From Pogostemon cablin (Eukaryota; Streptophyta; Magnoliopsida; Lamiales; Lamiaceae), in assembly GCA_023678885.1 (NCBI GenBank), contig CM043009.1:20081117-20145116 (forward strand): a stretch of DNA of 64,000 nucleotides. The letters are read 5' to 3'. The notes beneath the pieces were generated by a model that saw nothing but the letters and a program-made list of their open reading frames with translations, had not been told where the DNA came from and ran no database searches. Every line of letters starts with the position of its first letter. Position 1 is the stretch's first letter. This document shows positions 34,569 through 45,714 of the stretch, piece after piece. A program made the translations under genes and the position numbers.

Positions 34569-36525
34569 TCAGATGGTACATGTAATATTTCTAATGGTTG
34601 GTGAGCTCTGAAGTTCGGAGGACCGACCTCGGCGTCCGAAGGGCTTGTTGATCTTTACGTAGTAGAAGACCTCGGTAATATTCAAGTTAGTCCCCGACTT
34701 CAGCTCCTTGTACATCTGCTGCACCTCCGTATCCTCTGTAAATGGCTTGAAAGTGGAGGGTGCCTTGTACTCCTTCATTCCTCCAGTACTGATCTTTTTC
34801 TTGCTTGGCTCTGCCAAGGGGTTCTGGTTACTCACTTTCTTTGCCATCTTGAAAATATCTTCCGCCTATATATGCTCGTTCGCCATGACCATGAAAGCCG
34901 CGTAAGACACGGGTGGATTGAGTTGGACCATTTTCCATAAGCTGTCTTCCGAGTGAAGAGCCCCCATCACCGTGATGAGACAAGCTTCGTCCCCCATGAC
35001 TTCCCCCATCGACCTTTGCTCGTTGAATCTTTTCAGAAAGTCTCGTAAGCCTTCTGTTGAACCTTGACGGATGTTAACTAGCGTATGCTTTGGTTCCTTT
35101 AGTGTCCCGAGATACGAGTATTGCATTAGGAATACTTCCATCAACTCCCCCCAGCTTCCGACAGAGGCTGCCGGGATCGCCCTAAACTAGGGCCTTGTTT
35201 CCCAGGGTCAGAGGGAACATCCCGCATAGTATGACCTCATTCACACCTTGTGCTCTCATCCACATTAAATATTTTTCGATGTGAGAATATGGGTCGTAAT
35301 TGCAATCAAAGATCAAACTGGAGGAAAACTTGATCCCTTATTGCCGAGGCGCATTGTTGATTTTTGCCGCGAAAGGTGAAGGAGTCACCGATGACTGGAG
35401 GACCCCTCCAGTTCCGGACATCTTCCTTTCCAGATCCACAAAATGCTTGTTCACCTCATCGTTTATCAAGGCCTGTAGATCTCCGGTCTAGGCTTTGGAG
35501 AATATTTCTTTATTCTCTGACCGCATCACTACCGAGGCCTCCCTCTGTCTCGTCTCTCTTCGCGAGACGGGTCCTTTGTGTCTCCTATCCTATGGTAAGG
35601 ATAGCTCAGTAGTTGGCAGATCTTTCCACGAGGGATCTCGACTTTCCTGTGAGTAGGGCGCCGAAGATGAATGGGACCTCTGATTCTTTGGCTTTCTGGG
35701 TCGGTTATGCCTCCTCTGAGAGATGGACGGGGTTTTTCGTGGGCCTCTTCTTCCGCCGGCACTCCCCTAGTGGTGAGTCTGCCTCTTCTCTGATTTGGTG
35801 AACGATACTGGCGAGATCCTTCTGCCCTTGACCTTTTTCTCGGTGGAGGGTTTCCTGCCTCTTGGTTCCGTTCTTGTCGTGATTGCCTTTGAGCATCATT
35901 TCTCACAGATACCTCCGGGGGTGGAGGATTCCCTGCTCCTTAGGGCTCCCTCAACCGTGGTTGTTTTTGGACCCCGATCCCTGGTCGATGAAGATATTCG
36001 CTACGTCTTTCTTCTACTGGAGTTTCGTCCACACTCTCTCCTTCTGCTACGTTTCTCCTTCTTAAGAAGTTGATAGTTTATCTCGCGTCTTCTCCTGTGC
36101 TCTTTCCTGGTCTCTTTTCTCCTTTCGAGATCTTCTCGTAGATCACCATGGCTTTCCCTGTGAGGGCCGCTAAAGCTCAACCTCGTCTGTAGAACCGGGG
36201 GAGCTTCTGCAGCATACTCATTAATCACCCTTTAGATCTTTTCGTTCATTTCTTTCGCCTTTTGAGGATCATCCAAATTTGGGATAGGAATAGACCTTGT
36301 CGGAGTGTGTATCTCTCTCACTGGAGCACTAATTTGGACATTATTTTCACTCCTTGTTACATTCCGTTGAGCTCTGGAGCATTCCCCTCTTTCTTTGTTG
36401 CCGCGGGCTGTAAATCTATCATCCCCCATTTGATTTACAGACGTAGAATAAAACCAGAGATCTTTTTCCCAGAACTCAACCAAGATTTTACAAAGAAATG
36501 GAACATGGATGGCTAATAGTAGCAT
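34569..36525 (-). pseudogene. gag region of the retrotransposon, broken
   Basis: The best piece is 35144-34866 (MMEVFLMQYSYLGTLKEPKH ... LVNIRQGSTEGLRDFLKRFN), the Retrotrans_gag core. 34847-34569 gives a Lys-rich C-terminal part (YKAPSTFKPFTEDTEVQQ). The N-terminal part (36525 to about 35500) survives only in short frames, rich in Arg, Glu and Ser. Several frameshifts and stops are needed to connect them. Begins just inside the 5' LTR. Confidence 0.82.
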
Positions 36526-36543
36526 TTCCCACAGACGACGCCA
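36524..36543 (-). other. Candidate primer-binding site
   Basis: Two bases inside the 5' LTR end, the minus strand reads TGGCGTCGTCTGTGGG. TGGCG...GT at this place is usual for tRNA-primed plant Ty3/gypsy elements, the TGG pairing with the tRNA CCA end. The exact tRNA is not determined. Confidence 0.55.
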
Positions 36544-36545
36544 GA

Positions 36546-37472
36546 TGTTGACTGATATTCTTGTCTCGTTAATTTAGTATATGAAGGATTAAGATTTTTA
36601 ATTAACGAAACCAAGAACGAATACCATCAAACACAATCAACCACAAATAAAGACAAATAAAGAGATTAAAGTTTATCAAAGAATCAATTCCCACCAAAGA
36701 ACACAACCAATTTTATTCCTCTCCCTTAGAACAACACTCGTTTCTCTCAAATTCTTACAAGTGTAATGTCTAAAGTGAATCTCAATGTCCTGCCTCTCTC
36801 CTGCGAGAGAGGCTATTTATATTGTCCTAAAACCCTAAATCCGAGCCAATCGTCTTGTGCTACCTGGATGAAGACAAGCCATCTTTAATGAAGCTTCCTG
36901 GTACGCCGACCATCTACAGGGGGAGTATGGGCGCCGTTTGTTGCACTGCAGGGGGTTTGCAGGGTGTCTCTGTCTTTTGCTGGCCTCCCATTGGTCGTTG
37001 GAGCAGGGCGCGCCAGTCAGCTGCTGTCTTCTAGTTAAGATTGCTGTCTAAGATATCTCCTCTTCCCGTTAGCATTGTCTTCTAGCCTGCGGTGTCTGTA
37101 TTCTTTCATTATGATGCATGTCGTTCATTATCTTGCTCTCGCCGTTCTCCTTTGGTCTTCGGACAGGTTGGCTTTCGGTGCTGAGAAGTCCACCCGAGGT
37201 CTTGGCTAGGGGGAGGATGACTGCCGAGGTGTCTCTCCGAAGTCGAGGGTGCTTCCTGATTTCGTACTGGTTCGGCGGGTTCGTCCTTATTCGTTCTGGG
37301 CTGGGCTTCCAGACTGCTATATTCTTTGTTGGGCTGCTTTCATTCCCTCCTTCTTTTTGTCCTCCGATTGGGCCGCCAAGGGGTTGGCCTACCATTCTAA
37401 GTATCATGGGTCTGTTGGGTCTATTGGGCCTCTTGGGCCTAATACATCACGAGGGATATAATACCCATAACA
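36546..37472 (-). repeat. 5' LTR (right copy)
   Basis: Read on the minus strand it begins TGTTATGGGTATTATATCCC and ends AGTCAACA. It is collinear with 21265-22160. It carries the same TATAAATA motif and abutting 9-bp-stem palindrome (36792-36813) as the left copy. The open frames seen in both LTRs (for example 37118-37570 plus) are not supported as genes. Confidence 0.9.
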
Positions 37473-40017
37473 TTTGTAATTCTGGATTCTTTAAATTTCT
37501 ACCATTACTCCAACTTCTAAAGCTTAGTAACATATTTCTAAAAAAAATTAAAAATTATTTAGAATCATAAAAATGACCAAAAATTATTAAAATTAAATTA
37601 AAAACATAAGACACATTGAAAGTCCCATCATGAGAAGTTGGTTGAAGTTGAAATTGAATGATAGAGCAAGTTGCAGCTCTCCTCTTTCCACTCACAAAGA
37701 TCTCCACATAATAATATCAATGGAAGCCATTGTTTTTTATTTTTTTAATGAAACTTAATTTCCAATCATTATTACATATATTTGAATTCTTCAACTAAAA
37801 TATTGGAAGAATCTGGTTATGGTACTAATTAACAGTAAAAAGTGATTAATTAATTCTATTGGAATCTTACATATATGACCCCTTGATTATGTAACAAAAC
37901 ACTCATATATTTTGAAAAAAATAATAACACAATGCATTCGATGTGGACCGTGGAATTGTGAGTATAAGAAACCCTTTTTTTTTTAGTGCCAAGTCTTGAG
38001 AAATATTGTTATTTTTATCATGCCCTATTTTATCTTAGATTTTTTAAATTTATGGTTCATAATATATATTATTTTAGTCGCATACTTTAATACTTATCTT
38101 TATGATTTAGATTAAATTCTCATAACATAATTGTGATTTTACTGAGCTATTAAAATGACCTAGGCTCGATAGGCCGAAATGCCCTGTCTATATAAAAAGT
38201 GGGTTGGGTTGAAAATTTTACAACTTGTATAGAGGTGAGTCTAAATAAGTTGGTCCAAACTAGCAGGCCTAAACGGGTTGGTCAGGTAAGCCTCCCCTCC
38301 CCTCCCCTCCCTTCCCTGGGTAATGGGCTAGCGTTTAACAGTCAAAATATTTGTTTTTTTCTTTTTTTTTTAAATCATTTTTTAAATTAATAGATTAAAT
38401 CATAAAATAAATATTCTAAGCATTTTGTAATGTATATGGATTAGGAGTAAATGCAAATAATAAACCTATACCGCATCTAATCTTTTGAACATTAATATCA
38501 AGGATAAAATTGAGCAATATGAAGATGAAGATGGTCATATTATGATGATGTTATGAAGGATGTGTTTTGAAGAGACCTTATAATTATGTTTTGCGCTTTA
38601 GGATGTCACCACGGACTCGTGTCGGCACGGACCCGTGCCGGGTACCATATAGGTGCGGCAACTGGCGACGGCTGGAGATGGTGGCTAGAGACGGTCGATG
38701 GTGGCGCCGGCCGGCAACTGGGAGCTTGGTGTGGATAGTAAAAATTATTTTAATTTTGGGGGTAGGGGTAAAAAGGTTAAAAAAGAAAGTATATTTTTAG
38801 AATGTTAGAATTGATATTTGATTTGTGGTATTGGACATTTCTGCCTATTGGCACATTTATATTTATGTTTTAATTGATATTTTAGTATTTTGCAAAAGTT
38901 TTCATCATGGTGATATTTTATTTTTATGTAATTATAATTTTAATAATACCATCTCTAATTTTTTTTTTTAAAGGTGATCGAATTGGTTCACCATAGCCCG
39001 CAACCCACTTTTGTATGTGTTGAGTTGAGGCTAGTATTTCAAACCCACAACCTACCTAGCTAGTGTAATAGCGAGTTGAAGTGAGTTTAAGTCTCGTCTC
39101 GAAAAAACCCTGCTTTGACAACTCATTCACACTATAATTCCTCTAATATACTACTTGTGTTTGATAACCTATTTTGTCCTAGATTTAGGATATAGAGAAT
39201 ATAATGTTAATTTATAAAATATAATCATATTTTTAACATGTAATTAGAGTTACAACACTTGGGTGATTTTTTTTAAATTAGTTATAACTTTCTCTTAAAA
39301 ATATTATTACTTTAACTTATAATATAAATTATTTATAAAATAATTCACTAGGACGATCATTACTTTTTAAAAATTAAGTACTCAATTTGTTTTTATTGAC
39401 TTACATAACTCATTTCGTGAAGGAGGAGAGTTTGTTCAGTCTAATTTAGTTATTTTGTTCAACCCTAGCCCCACCTTTTTTCTTTTTTTTTTTTAAACAC
39501 TTTTTGCCCACGCAATAAAGTGATGAAAACAGTGTTAGATTCTCCACCCGCTCCCCCAAAAGTAAAGATCTAGTTGATCATGCTTAAACTTTAATTTCAA
39601 AGTACATGCATGTATAAATTTACACATATGGTAGTACATTAAACACCCATTCCATATTGGGGTGTAAAGGTAAATACATGAGAATAAATATTTTGGATCC
39701 TCCTATTTAATTAATGTAAATTGTGGATAAAAAACTATTTTCTTAAAGAAGTGAACAAAAAGGAGTTAAATGTAGCAGAGTGGATTTTGAAATTTTGGGC
39801 CCTAATAATTACAACAATATAGCCAAACCCCACATGCTTCCAATAATTATTAAACTCCAATAAGAAAACGTTATTACAAACTATTTTCAAACTACATATT
39901 ACATCATAGGAACCCATAGATTCTGTTACATCAATGTCCACAAACAGTCACCTAATTAACTGACTAATTTATACATAAGAGTATGTACTAATTAACTCTA
40001 AATCAATTCAACAATAA
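37473..40017. other. Spacer between retrotransposon and LBO 3' end
   Basis: AT-rich, no gene. A CCCCT repeat lies at 38291-38315. A GC-rich island at about 38590-38730 gives a short Arg/Trp-rich frame without motifs. Phrases GTGGGTTGGGTTGAAAATTT (38200) and GCAACCCACTTTTGTATG (39000) hint at an old small transposon with inverted ends, but termini were not found. The last 200 bases are probably the LBO 3' UTR. Confidence 0.4.
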
Positions 40018-41668
40018 TTAGTCCATAATCTTAACAAATTCCAAAGTTTTCTTCCCTTGTAGCTTGTTGGTCACATAGTGCTTGCTATACTCACCATGGT
40101 TGTACCTTCTATACTTGCATGGATTCTCATCATCCACGAACTCGGGCCTCGGCCCGAGTTCCACATCATAACTCGGGGCATAGAACGTGACTATGGACAA
40201 CAGGTCCTTCTCCCTGTGGGTCACGGCTCTATGCTCCACGCTCTTGTACAACCCGTTCGTCAGAACCTGTTCAATTGAATTATTTCATGAGTCGAACGAA
40301 GGGAGCTCGTTTTTTTTTTTTTTTGAGTGATCGATCCATGAATAAATACATACCTCAATTGTGTCCCCAAGATTAATGACTAGAGCATTGGGAATGGGCT
40401 GAATAGAGATCCATTTTTGGTCTTTGAGTATTTGAAGGCCAACAGAAGAAGCCTTCTTCCCTTGTTGAAGAACAGTGAGAGCACTTCCATCAGAATGTGG
40501 GCTTAAACCATAGACAAGATCTGGTCTTGGACAGGGTGGATAATAGTTCATCCTAACTGCTTGGACAGCCACACCAAACATCTCCTCAAATGCATCATCT
40601 TTTAGCTTTAGAGTGGTGGCTATGTACTTGAGAAGATTCTTGCATACCTCCCTTATCTCTCTTGAGTATCTCTCTAGGGTTTCACTGCCAAGAAATTAGT
40701 AATTGGATGAGACAGAGGGGAAGAGTTGAGGTAATTAAACAAGTCAATCACTCAATTCTTGCCTGCTGATATACTGATCACTCTTTGATACGTGAACCCC
40801 AATTACTTTTTGAATAAAAAATATTACTTTTAAAATGTTAATATGTAATAACTTTTCAGAACTAATTTTTTTTTTACTCAAAAGAATAATAAAGAAATTT
40901 TGTAAAAATAGAGTTAATGGTAAACCAATTCACATAAGCACTCATTAAAGAATATAGATATGAAAAGACAATAAAGGTTAATCTTAAACTCGAAGGGTGA
41001 AGAAATAAATAGAAGAAAAGACAATAAAACTAAAGTTAAAGTAAATAAATAAAATAATTGAGAAAAATATAGAGGTGAAAAGACAAAGACCAAAAGTGTT
41101 CTGGTTTGGAAGGCCAGAGATTGGGATTTCTAATGAAGTTGGGTTCAACTCCAAGAGCAAACATATTGCACCAATCCAACTTCTGATCTTCTGTGAACAC
41201 AAAGGCCTGACCATAACCTTGTACAGTTCCTGGATTCATGGGATACTTTTGTTTCTCTTCCAATGGCATCATGAAGAACTCCATAGCCACTTCTTCTATC
41301 TTCTCCATCAACTCCAAATCAACCCCATGATTCACAACCTGCAGTATTCACCCTTATGAATTATGATCATGATCATTTTCTTGGAATTAAAAATCAAGAA
41401 AATTTAATTCCATCACCTGAAAAAATCCCCATTCCTTGCAAGAAGTGGCAAGTTTGATGATTTCTTGGTCGAAATCATCGGGGCTTCCTTCGTTGAGTTT
41501 GGACAGATCCACAATGGGAATGCTGTCCAAACAGGGAGCGGCCCTGTCAGGCCGCTCCGTCGCATCCCTGATGAATCTATCAGGGATGTGTGATGGTTTA
41601 GCTTTTTTGAGCTCTTGAACATCATCAATGTGGCCAACTTTGAATTCAGAGATTGGAACTGGAGCCAT
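40018..41668 (-). CDS. LBO1: Lateral branching oxidoreductase-like 2OG/Fe(II) dioxygenase
   Basis: Four exons (41668-41417, 41338-41091, 40684-40354, 40266-40018) give 359 aa starting MAPVPISEFKVGHIDDVQEL and ending FVKIMD. The N-terminal DIOX_N part has WGFFQVVNHGV; the wording MNPGTVQGYGQAFVFTEDQK and LDWCNMFALGVEP, and the C-terminal KYRRYNHGEYSKHYV, are those of LBO as I recall it. In Arabidopsis LBO acts late in strigolactone synthesis, oxidising methyl carlactonoate, and controls branching. Iron ligands H230, D232 (SPHSDG) and H289 (VEHRAV) and NYYPPCP (213-219) are present. The 2OG-binding RXS motif is changed: position 299 is Leu (KDLLSIVTF) instead of Arg. The exon 2 donor (TTTTG|GTCTTT) is weak. 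Length and introns fit the family. A less specific SRG1-like dioxygenase is the alternative. Confidence 0.92.
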
Positions 41669-41741
41669 TGGAGATGAGAATTGATAGATATGAGAGAGGG
41701 TGGAGCTAAGTTTGTAGCTATTAAGTTGGGAGAGGTGTGTG

Positions 41742-41749
41742 TATTTATA
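41742..41749 (-). promoter_or_regulatory. LBO1: TATA box of the LBO gene
   Basis: The minus strand reads CCCTATAAATACACAC, 74 bases before the start codon, giving an expected short leader of about 45 bases. It is the only good TATA element in the first 400 upstream bases. Confidence 0.7.
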
Positions 41750-42082
41750 GGGGGAAAAGCAGGGCATGCAGAAATAGTGCTGATATTTTAGTTCTTGATT
41801 ACTAAACACAGGATATTTTTGATGATTAACCATCTAATTAATTGGATACTTAAAGAGGTCATTAATCTTTAAGGATTATGCTAAACTTAATATTATTCTT
41901 GGAAATATATATTCATGATGTTATAATGATAAGAGAAAATAATCAACTCTCTCGAGTAATTATGTGCACAGTTTTGGAGGTGTGATGTTACAGCGGTTCG
42001 GTTATTCAGTTACATTTTGGCGTTGCATCTCCAGTTGCATCCAACTGTTGGATGAGTGATACGTATAATATAATAAAATATA
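41750..42082. other. LBO upstream region
   Basis: About 330 bases of AT-rich promoter-proximal sequence before a nest of MITEs begins at 42083. No cis-element could be named with confidence. Confidence 0.4.
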
Positions 42083-42245
42083 CTTCCTCCGTCCCACGTT
42101 AAGGTATACGTTTTCCATTTTGGTTTGTCTCAATCTAAAGGTTTATATTTACTTTTTTGACAAGTTGGGCCCACATAAAACAATTATTTATTTCATATGA
42201 CTCACACACAACACAAATTAACTAATCACTTCACTTTAAATATTA

Positions 42246-42472
42246 CTTTCTCCGTCCCCTTTAAAGAGGATCTTCTTTCCACTATGACGTCTCACCCAAA
42301 GAATCTTCTTTTATTTTTTATACACATAGGACCCACACACACCCACTAATATAATTAAAATATGGGATTCAAACTCTCACTAATACAACTACCCACTACA
42401 CATTAAATAAATAATACTCCTTAATCCACGTGCCAAAAAGTAAAAGACCCTCTTAGTGAGGGACAGAGGGAG
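42246..42472. mobile_element. Inner Stowaway-type MITE, 227 bp
   Basis: Starts CTTTCTCCGTCCCCTTTAAA and ends AGTGAGGGACAGAGGGAG, with TA on each side (42244-42245, 42473-42474). Inserted in the left half of the outer Stowaway. Confidence 0.85.
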
Positions 42473-42536
42473 TATTTCTCTCACCTCCCTACACATTAAA
42501 ATAATATTTTTCTTAATCTCCTTACAAAAAGTAAAA

Positions 42537-42773
42537 ATGATGTACCCCACCATTAGGGGCCCCCACCGCCCCTGCCCTGGGGATTGGTGGAAGAGGTAAA
42601 TCGCAGGATGTGCCTCAAGTGGCTTATAGGGAGGGCTCACTGTTAAACTTGTGCTTGCAAGGGGCCAAATCCATGCCAAAGGCAGGATTCGAACCCCCAC
42701 CCTGCAGCAACCAAGCTCAGCTGGAAGGCCTTTCCACCCTCCCCTCTACCACTTGAGCTATGCCCTGGGGGCC
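42537..42773 (-). mobile_element. tRNA-derived SINE with 16-bp target duplication
   Basis: On the minus strand the head carries a pol III A box (TAGCTCAAGTGGTAGAG) and B box (GGTTCGAATCC), as in a tRNA, followed by about 150 bases of unrelated tail ending GGGGTACATCAT. It is flanked on both sides by the same 16 bases, CTTACAAAAAGTAAAA (42521-42536 and 42774-42789), the mark of LINE-mediated insertion. Not a functional tRNA: no acceptor pairing or anticodon arm is preserved. It sits inside the outer Stowaway. Confidence 0.9.
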
Positions 42774-42819
42774 CTTACAAAAAGTAAAAGTCAACATTAA
42801 CGCGGGGACGGAGGGAGTA

Positions 42820-42973
42820 TATCCTAAAAGGAAAGTTTAAAGTGTTAAGAGCAATGGTTGAGATTTTCTTCCTCACATACGTGTCACTTATCTAGCGCTC
42901 ATACAGGAGATGTAACACTCAAATATAACATAATATCCAAAATCGTGTTATAGGGGATAAATATATTTAGAAT
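42820..42973. other. Short spacer between MITEs
   Basis: AT-rich, nothing recognised; its last eight bases (TTTAGAAT) are the target duplication of the following hAT element. Confidence 0.5.
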
Positions 42974-43635
42974 TAGGGATGTAATCGAATCGAGCCGAGT
43001 CGAACACTACTAGGTTTGAGGATCGTTTGTTAAGGATTTATCGAACTCGAGCCCGAGCTCGAACTCGACAAGAAAAAAATATATCGAACTCGAACTCGAA
43101 CTCAAACTGTTTGTTAAGGCTCACGAACGTGTTCACGAATACATAAAGTAACTTGTTCATGAATATTTTTTTCATAAACATTTAAATAATTTTGTACGTG
43201 AATATTAAAAGAATATTTCGTTTATAAACATTTAATGTTATTCATAATATTAAATAGACAAACTAACAAAATATAATAATAAATGGTAAAAAATATTTAA
43301 ATATTTAAATAAACTTAAGTTATTATCATATTTTTGTGGTTTAATAAAAAAATATTTAATTATTGAATATAAATAAATAATAATAATATATATTACTAAA
43401 GAATAATTATAAAATTTACGAACATGTTTGCGAGCTATTAACGAGCCCATAAACGAATATGTTCGCGAGCTTTCGAGCCGAACACCCTTAGGCTTGAATT
43501 TGGTTTGATAGACTATTCGAGCTCAAAATTCAAGCTTGGTTTGACTCGTTAAGGTTAACGAACGAGTTTGAATGAATATTTTATCGAACCGAGATTCGAA
43601 TAGTTCGCGAACGGTTTGGTTCGCTTACATCCCTA
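42974..43635. mobile_element. Non-autonomous hAT-type element, 662 bp
   Basis: Termini TAGGGATGTAA and TTACATCCCTA are perfect inverted repeats, and the element is flanked by an identical 8-bp target duplication, TTTAGAAT (42966-42973 and 43636-43643), which is diagnostic of the hAT superfamily. Subterminal regions are rich in CGAACTCGA/TTCGAGC and GTTCGCGA motifs, as expected for transposase-binding sites. The interior is AT-rich and non-coding. Confidence 0.92.
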
Positions 43636-43643
43636 TTTAGAAT

Positions 43644-43869
43644 AACGTAAACACGTGAAACCTTGATTTACCAATTAAAAATTATTTTTAAAAAATTAAA
43701 CTATTATTTTTCTTATTGAAATTGTTTTTCTTCGATTTTTGCACCTTGATTTATTATTGTTTTATACATAAAAAATTATGCTTGTTTTCTTCAGTTTGAT
43801 AGAAAGATAGTGGATTAGAGATTTAAGGAGACATATCAGGAACAACATTTTTTTTAATTTAATCACGTA
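43644..43869. other. AT-rich spacer
   Basis: Nothing recognised. Confidence 0.4.
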
Positions 43870-44520
43870 ATTTCCTCTCGCAATAATTGCATGATGATGT
43901 ACATTACAATTATAATATACTCTTCAATCGCGTTTTAAGGAGAGATTTCAAAAATTACCATATCTTTTATTTCTCTCTTCGAATTGCACACTAATGTACA
44001 ATAAAGTAAAATTTAATGTGATTCTTTTTTTTTTTTGGGAATTCAATGACGTATTCTTTTCACTGTCAAGAGTGCACACTAATATACATTAGCGTGCACA
44101 CTAATATACATTAGCGTGTACTCTTCAATCGCGATTTATATTTTCTATTTCTCTCCGCGAATTGCACGCTAATGTATAATAAAGTGAAAGTTTAATGGGA
44201 TTTTTTTTTTTGGAATTTAATGTCGTGTTTTTTCCTTGGGAAGAATATTGCACATTAATGTACATCAGCGTTAACACTTCAATGACAATTTTAATACTTT
44301 ATTATTTATTTCTCTCTTACAAATTTATTTATCTCATAAGGATGCACACCCATGCACATTAGTATAATTATTTAATCGCGGTTTTTTTATTTTCTTTTAA
44401 CGAAACACACTGATGTTCGGATGAATATAGGTATTATGGGTAAAACAAAATAAAATTTTGTATTTGTGAGTAATTTTTTAAAGTGAATGTATCATTTAGT
44501 AATACTTAAAAACGTTTCAA
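43870..44520. repeat. Degenerate repeat family with GCACACTAATGTACA core (copy B)
   Basis: GCACACTAATGTACA, GCACACTAATATACATTAGC, GCACGCTAATGTATA and GCACATTAATGTACATCAGC recur at roughly 90-130 base intervals together with CTTCAATCGCG and TATTTCTCTC. Several cores are palindromic (CTAATATACATTAG). The block closes with CACTGATGTTCGGATGAATA and TTTAGTAATACTTAAAAACG, matching the opening of copy A at 2769. Confidence 0.65.
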
Positions 44521-44732
44521 TCATCTTTCATCTCTTTATTTACACATTTAACATAAAAATGTAAATTGTTAAATTCTCTTGAACTTTCAAATATACGAAA
44601 GATAATTAATCTCGTTTAAATTTATGCAATCAAATTCCTAAACATATTTTATTGATTTATTTATTTTATTTAAATTCAAACCAAAAATAGTCTAATTGTT
44701 TGAACTCGAGTCAAAATTTATTGAAAAATATA
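44521..44732. other. AT-rich spacer
   Basis: Nothing recognised. Confidence 0.35.
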
Positions 44733-44959
44733 CTCCCTCCGTCCCGTTAGAAGAGGATCTTTTGTTTTTTTGCACGTGGATTAAGGAGTATTATTATTTA
44801 ATGTATAGTGGATAGTTGTATTATTGGGAATGCGGGTCCCATATTTTAATTGTATTAGAGGGGGTGTGTGGGTCTCATTTGTAAAAAAAAAAGAAATGAG
44901 ACTCTTTGAATGAGACGATCAAAATTAAAAAAAAAAAAAAACCTTTGGTAAGGAGGGAG
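44733..44959. mobile_element. Stowaway-type MITE, 227 bp
   Basis: Starts CTCCCTCCGTCCCGTTAGAA and ends TTGGTAAGGAGGGAG with TA at both flanks (44731-44732, 44960-44961). The right end has lost part of the terminal repeat. Confidence 0.85.
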
Positions 44960-45497
44960 TAGTTAGTTAATTTGCCACTCGGGTTTTATGGATTATGGGG
45001 TTTGTGCATCAATTGAAAAAAATCAATTTAGTATTCAATTTTATTATATTTTAAATGTATTTATTTTAATAAATTCTATAATCTTCTTCTAATCCTATAT
45101 AATCTATATATTGATAGAGTATTTAAATTAGGGAACCACAAGATTTACAAGGTTTATAATGTAAATCCAAGAGACTAACTCTTATTTTAATTATTAAGAA
45201 TATCATTATTTTTTATTGAAAATATGTTAAAGATATTATTGACTAAGAAAATTAAAATTTTAATTTAAAAAATTAAAAGTAACAGTTTTTATATTGGATT
45301 GAGTCGAATCTTGGTGCATACAAAATTTTGTCAATCAAAACAACTTTCCCAAAAAGTGATTTTTTTATTTTTTTTTTATTTTTTTTTAAATTTTGCAGTA
45401 ATTATTATTAGATTAAAACATGATTTTGTGCATTGAGTAAAAAGTAAAATGAATGGTGAGTAGAGGTTGAGTGATGAAAAAATGGGGGAATCAAGTA
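44960..45497. other. AT-rich spacer
   Basis: No gene or clear element; T-runs near 45360-45390. Confidence 0.4.
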
Positions 45498-45714
45498 CTC
45501 CCTCCGTCCCACTCAAATAGTATCATTTTACAATATTGGGCGTTTCATTTAAATTACATCATTTTTTTTAGTAAAAAGAGTCCACCAATGGTCCACCACT
45601 ACCCATCACATCTCTCTAATATACCTACTCACTTTACATAAATAAAATAATAATACTTCTTAATTACATGCAAAAAGTAAATGTATCAATTTAGACGGGA
45701 CGGAGGGGAGGGAG
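45498..45714. mobile_element. Stowaway-type MITE, 217 bp
   Basis: Starts CTCCCTCCGTCCCACTCAAA and ends AGACGGGACGGAGGGGAGGGAG; TA flanks at 45496-45497 and 45715-45716. The right end carries an extra GGGGA, a small duplication. Confidence 0.88.

Larger units (their letters stand above)
21265..37472 (-). mobile_element. Decayed Tat-lineage Ty3/gypsy LTR retrotransposon, about 16.2 kb
   Basis: Two direct LTRs of about 0.9 kb (21265-22160 and 36546-37472) bracket minus-strand gag, protease, reverse transcriptase, RNase H, a second RNase H and integrase, in the Ty3/gypsy order. A large 3' region then carries two plus-strand (antisense) accessory genes. Dual RNase H plus extra ORFs between integrase and the 3' LTR is the known pattern of the Tat lineage. 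By hand I count about 50 differences across roughly 860 aligned LTR positions, so insertion was not recent. The flanks are ATTGT (21260-21264) and TTTGT (37473-37477), a 4/5 match to a 5-bp target duplication. Every coding part has stops or frameshifts, so this copy is not autonomous. Confidence 0.92.
42083..42817. mobile_element. Outer Stowaway-type MITE, interrupted by a second Stowaway and a SINE
   Basis: Starts CTTCCTCCGTCCCACGTTAA and ends TTAACGCGGGGACGGAGGGAG; the ends are inverse matches with TA at 42081-42082 and 42818-42819. Subtracting the two insertions (42246-42472 and 42537-42773, plus target duplications) leaves an element of about 250 bp, the usual Stowaway size. Confidence 0.85.

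Noticed and set aside
38567..38800. 77-codon Arg/Trp-rich frame in a GC-rich island
   Set aside because: Short, low complexity, no homology recognised, no regulatory context.
42690..42770. Reverse-strand tRNA-like A and B boxes
   Set aside because: No tRNA cloverleaf can be formed, and 16-bp target duplications show that it is a SINE.
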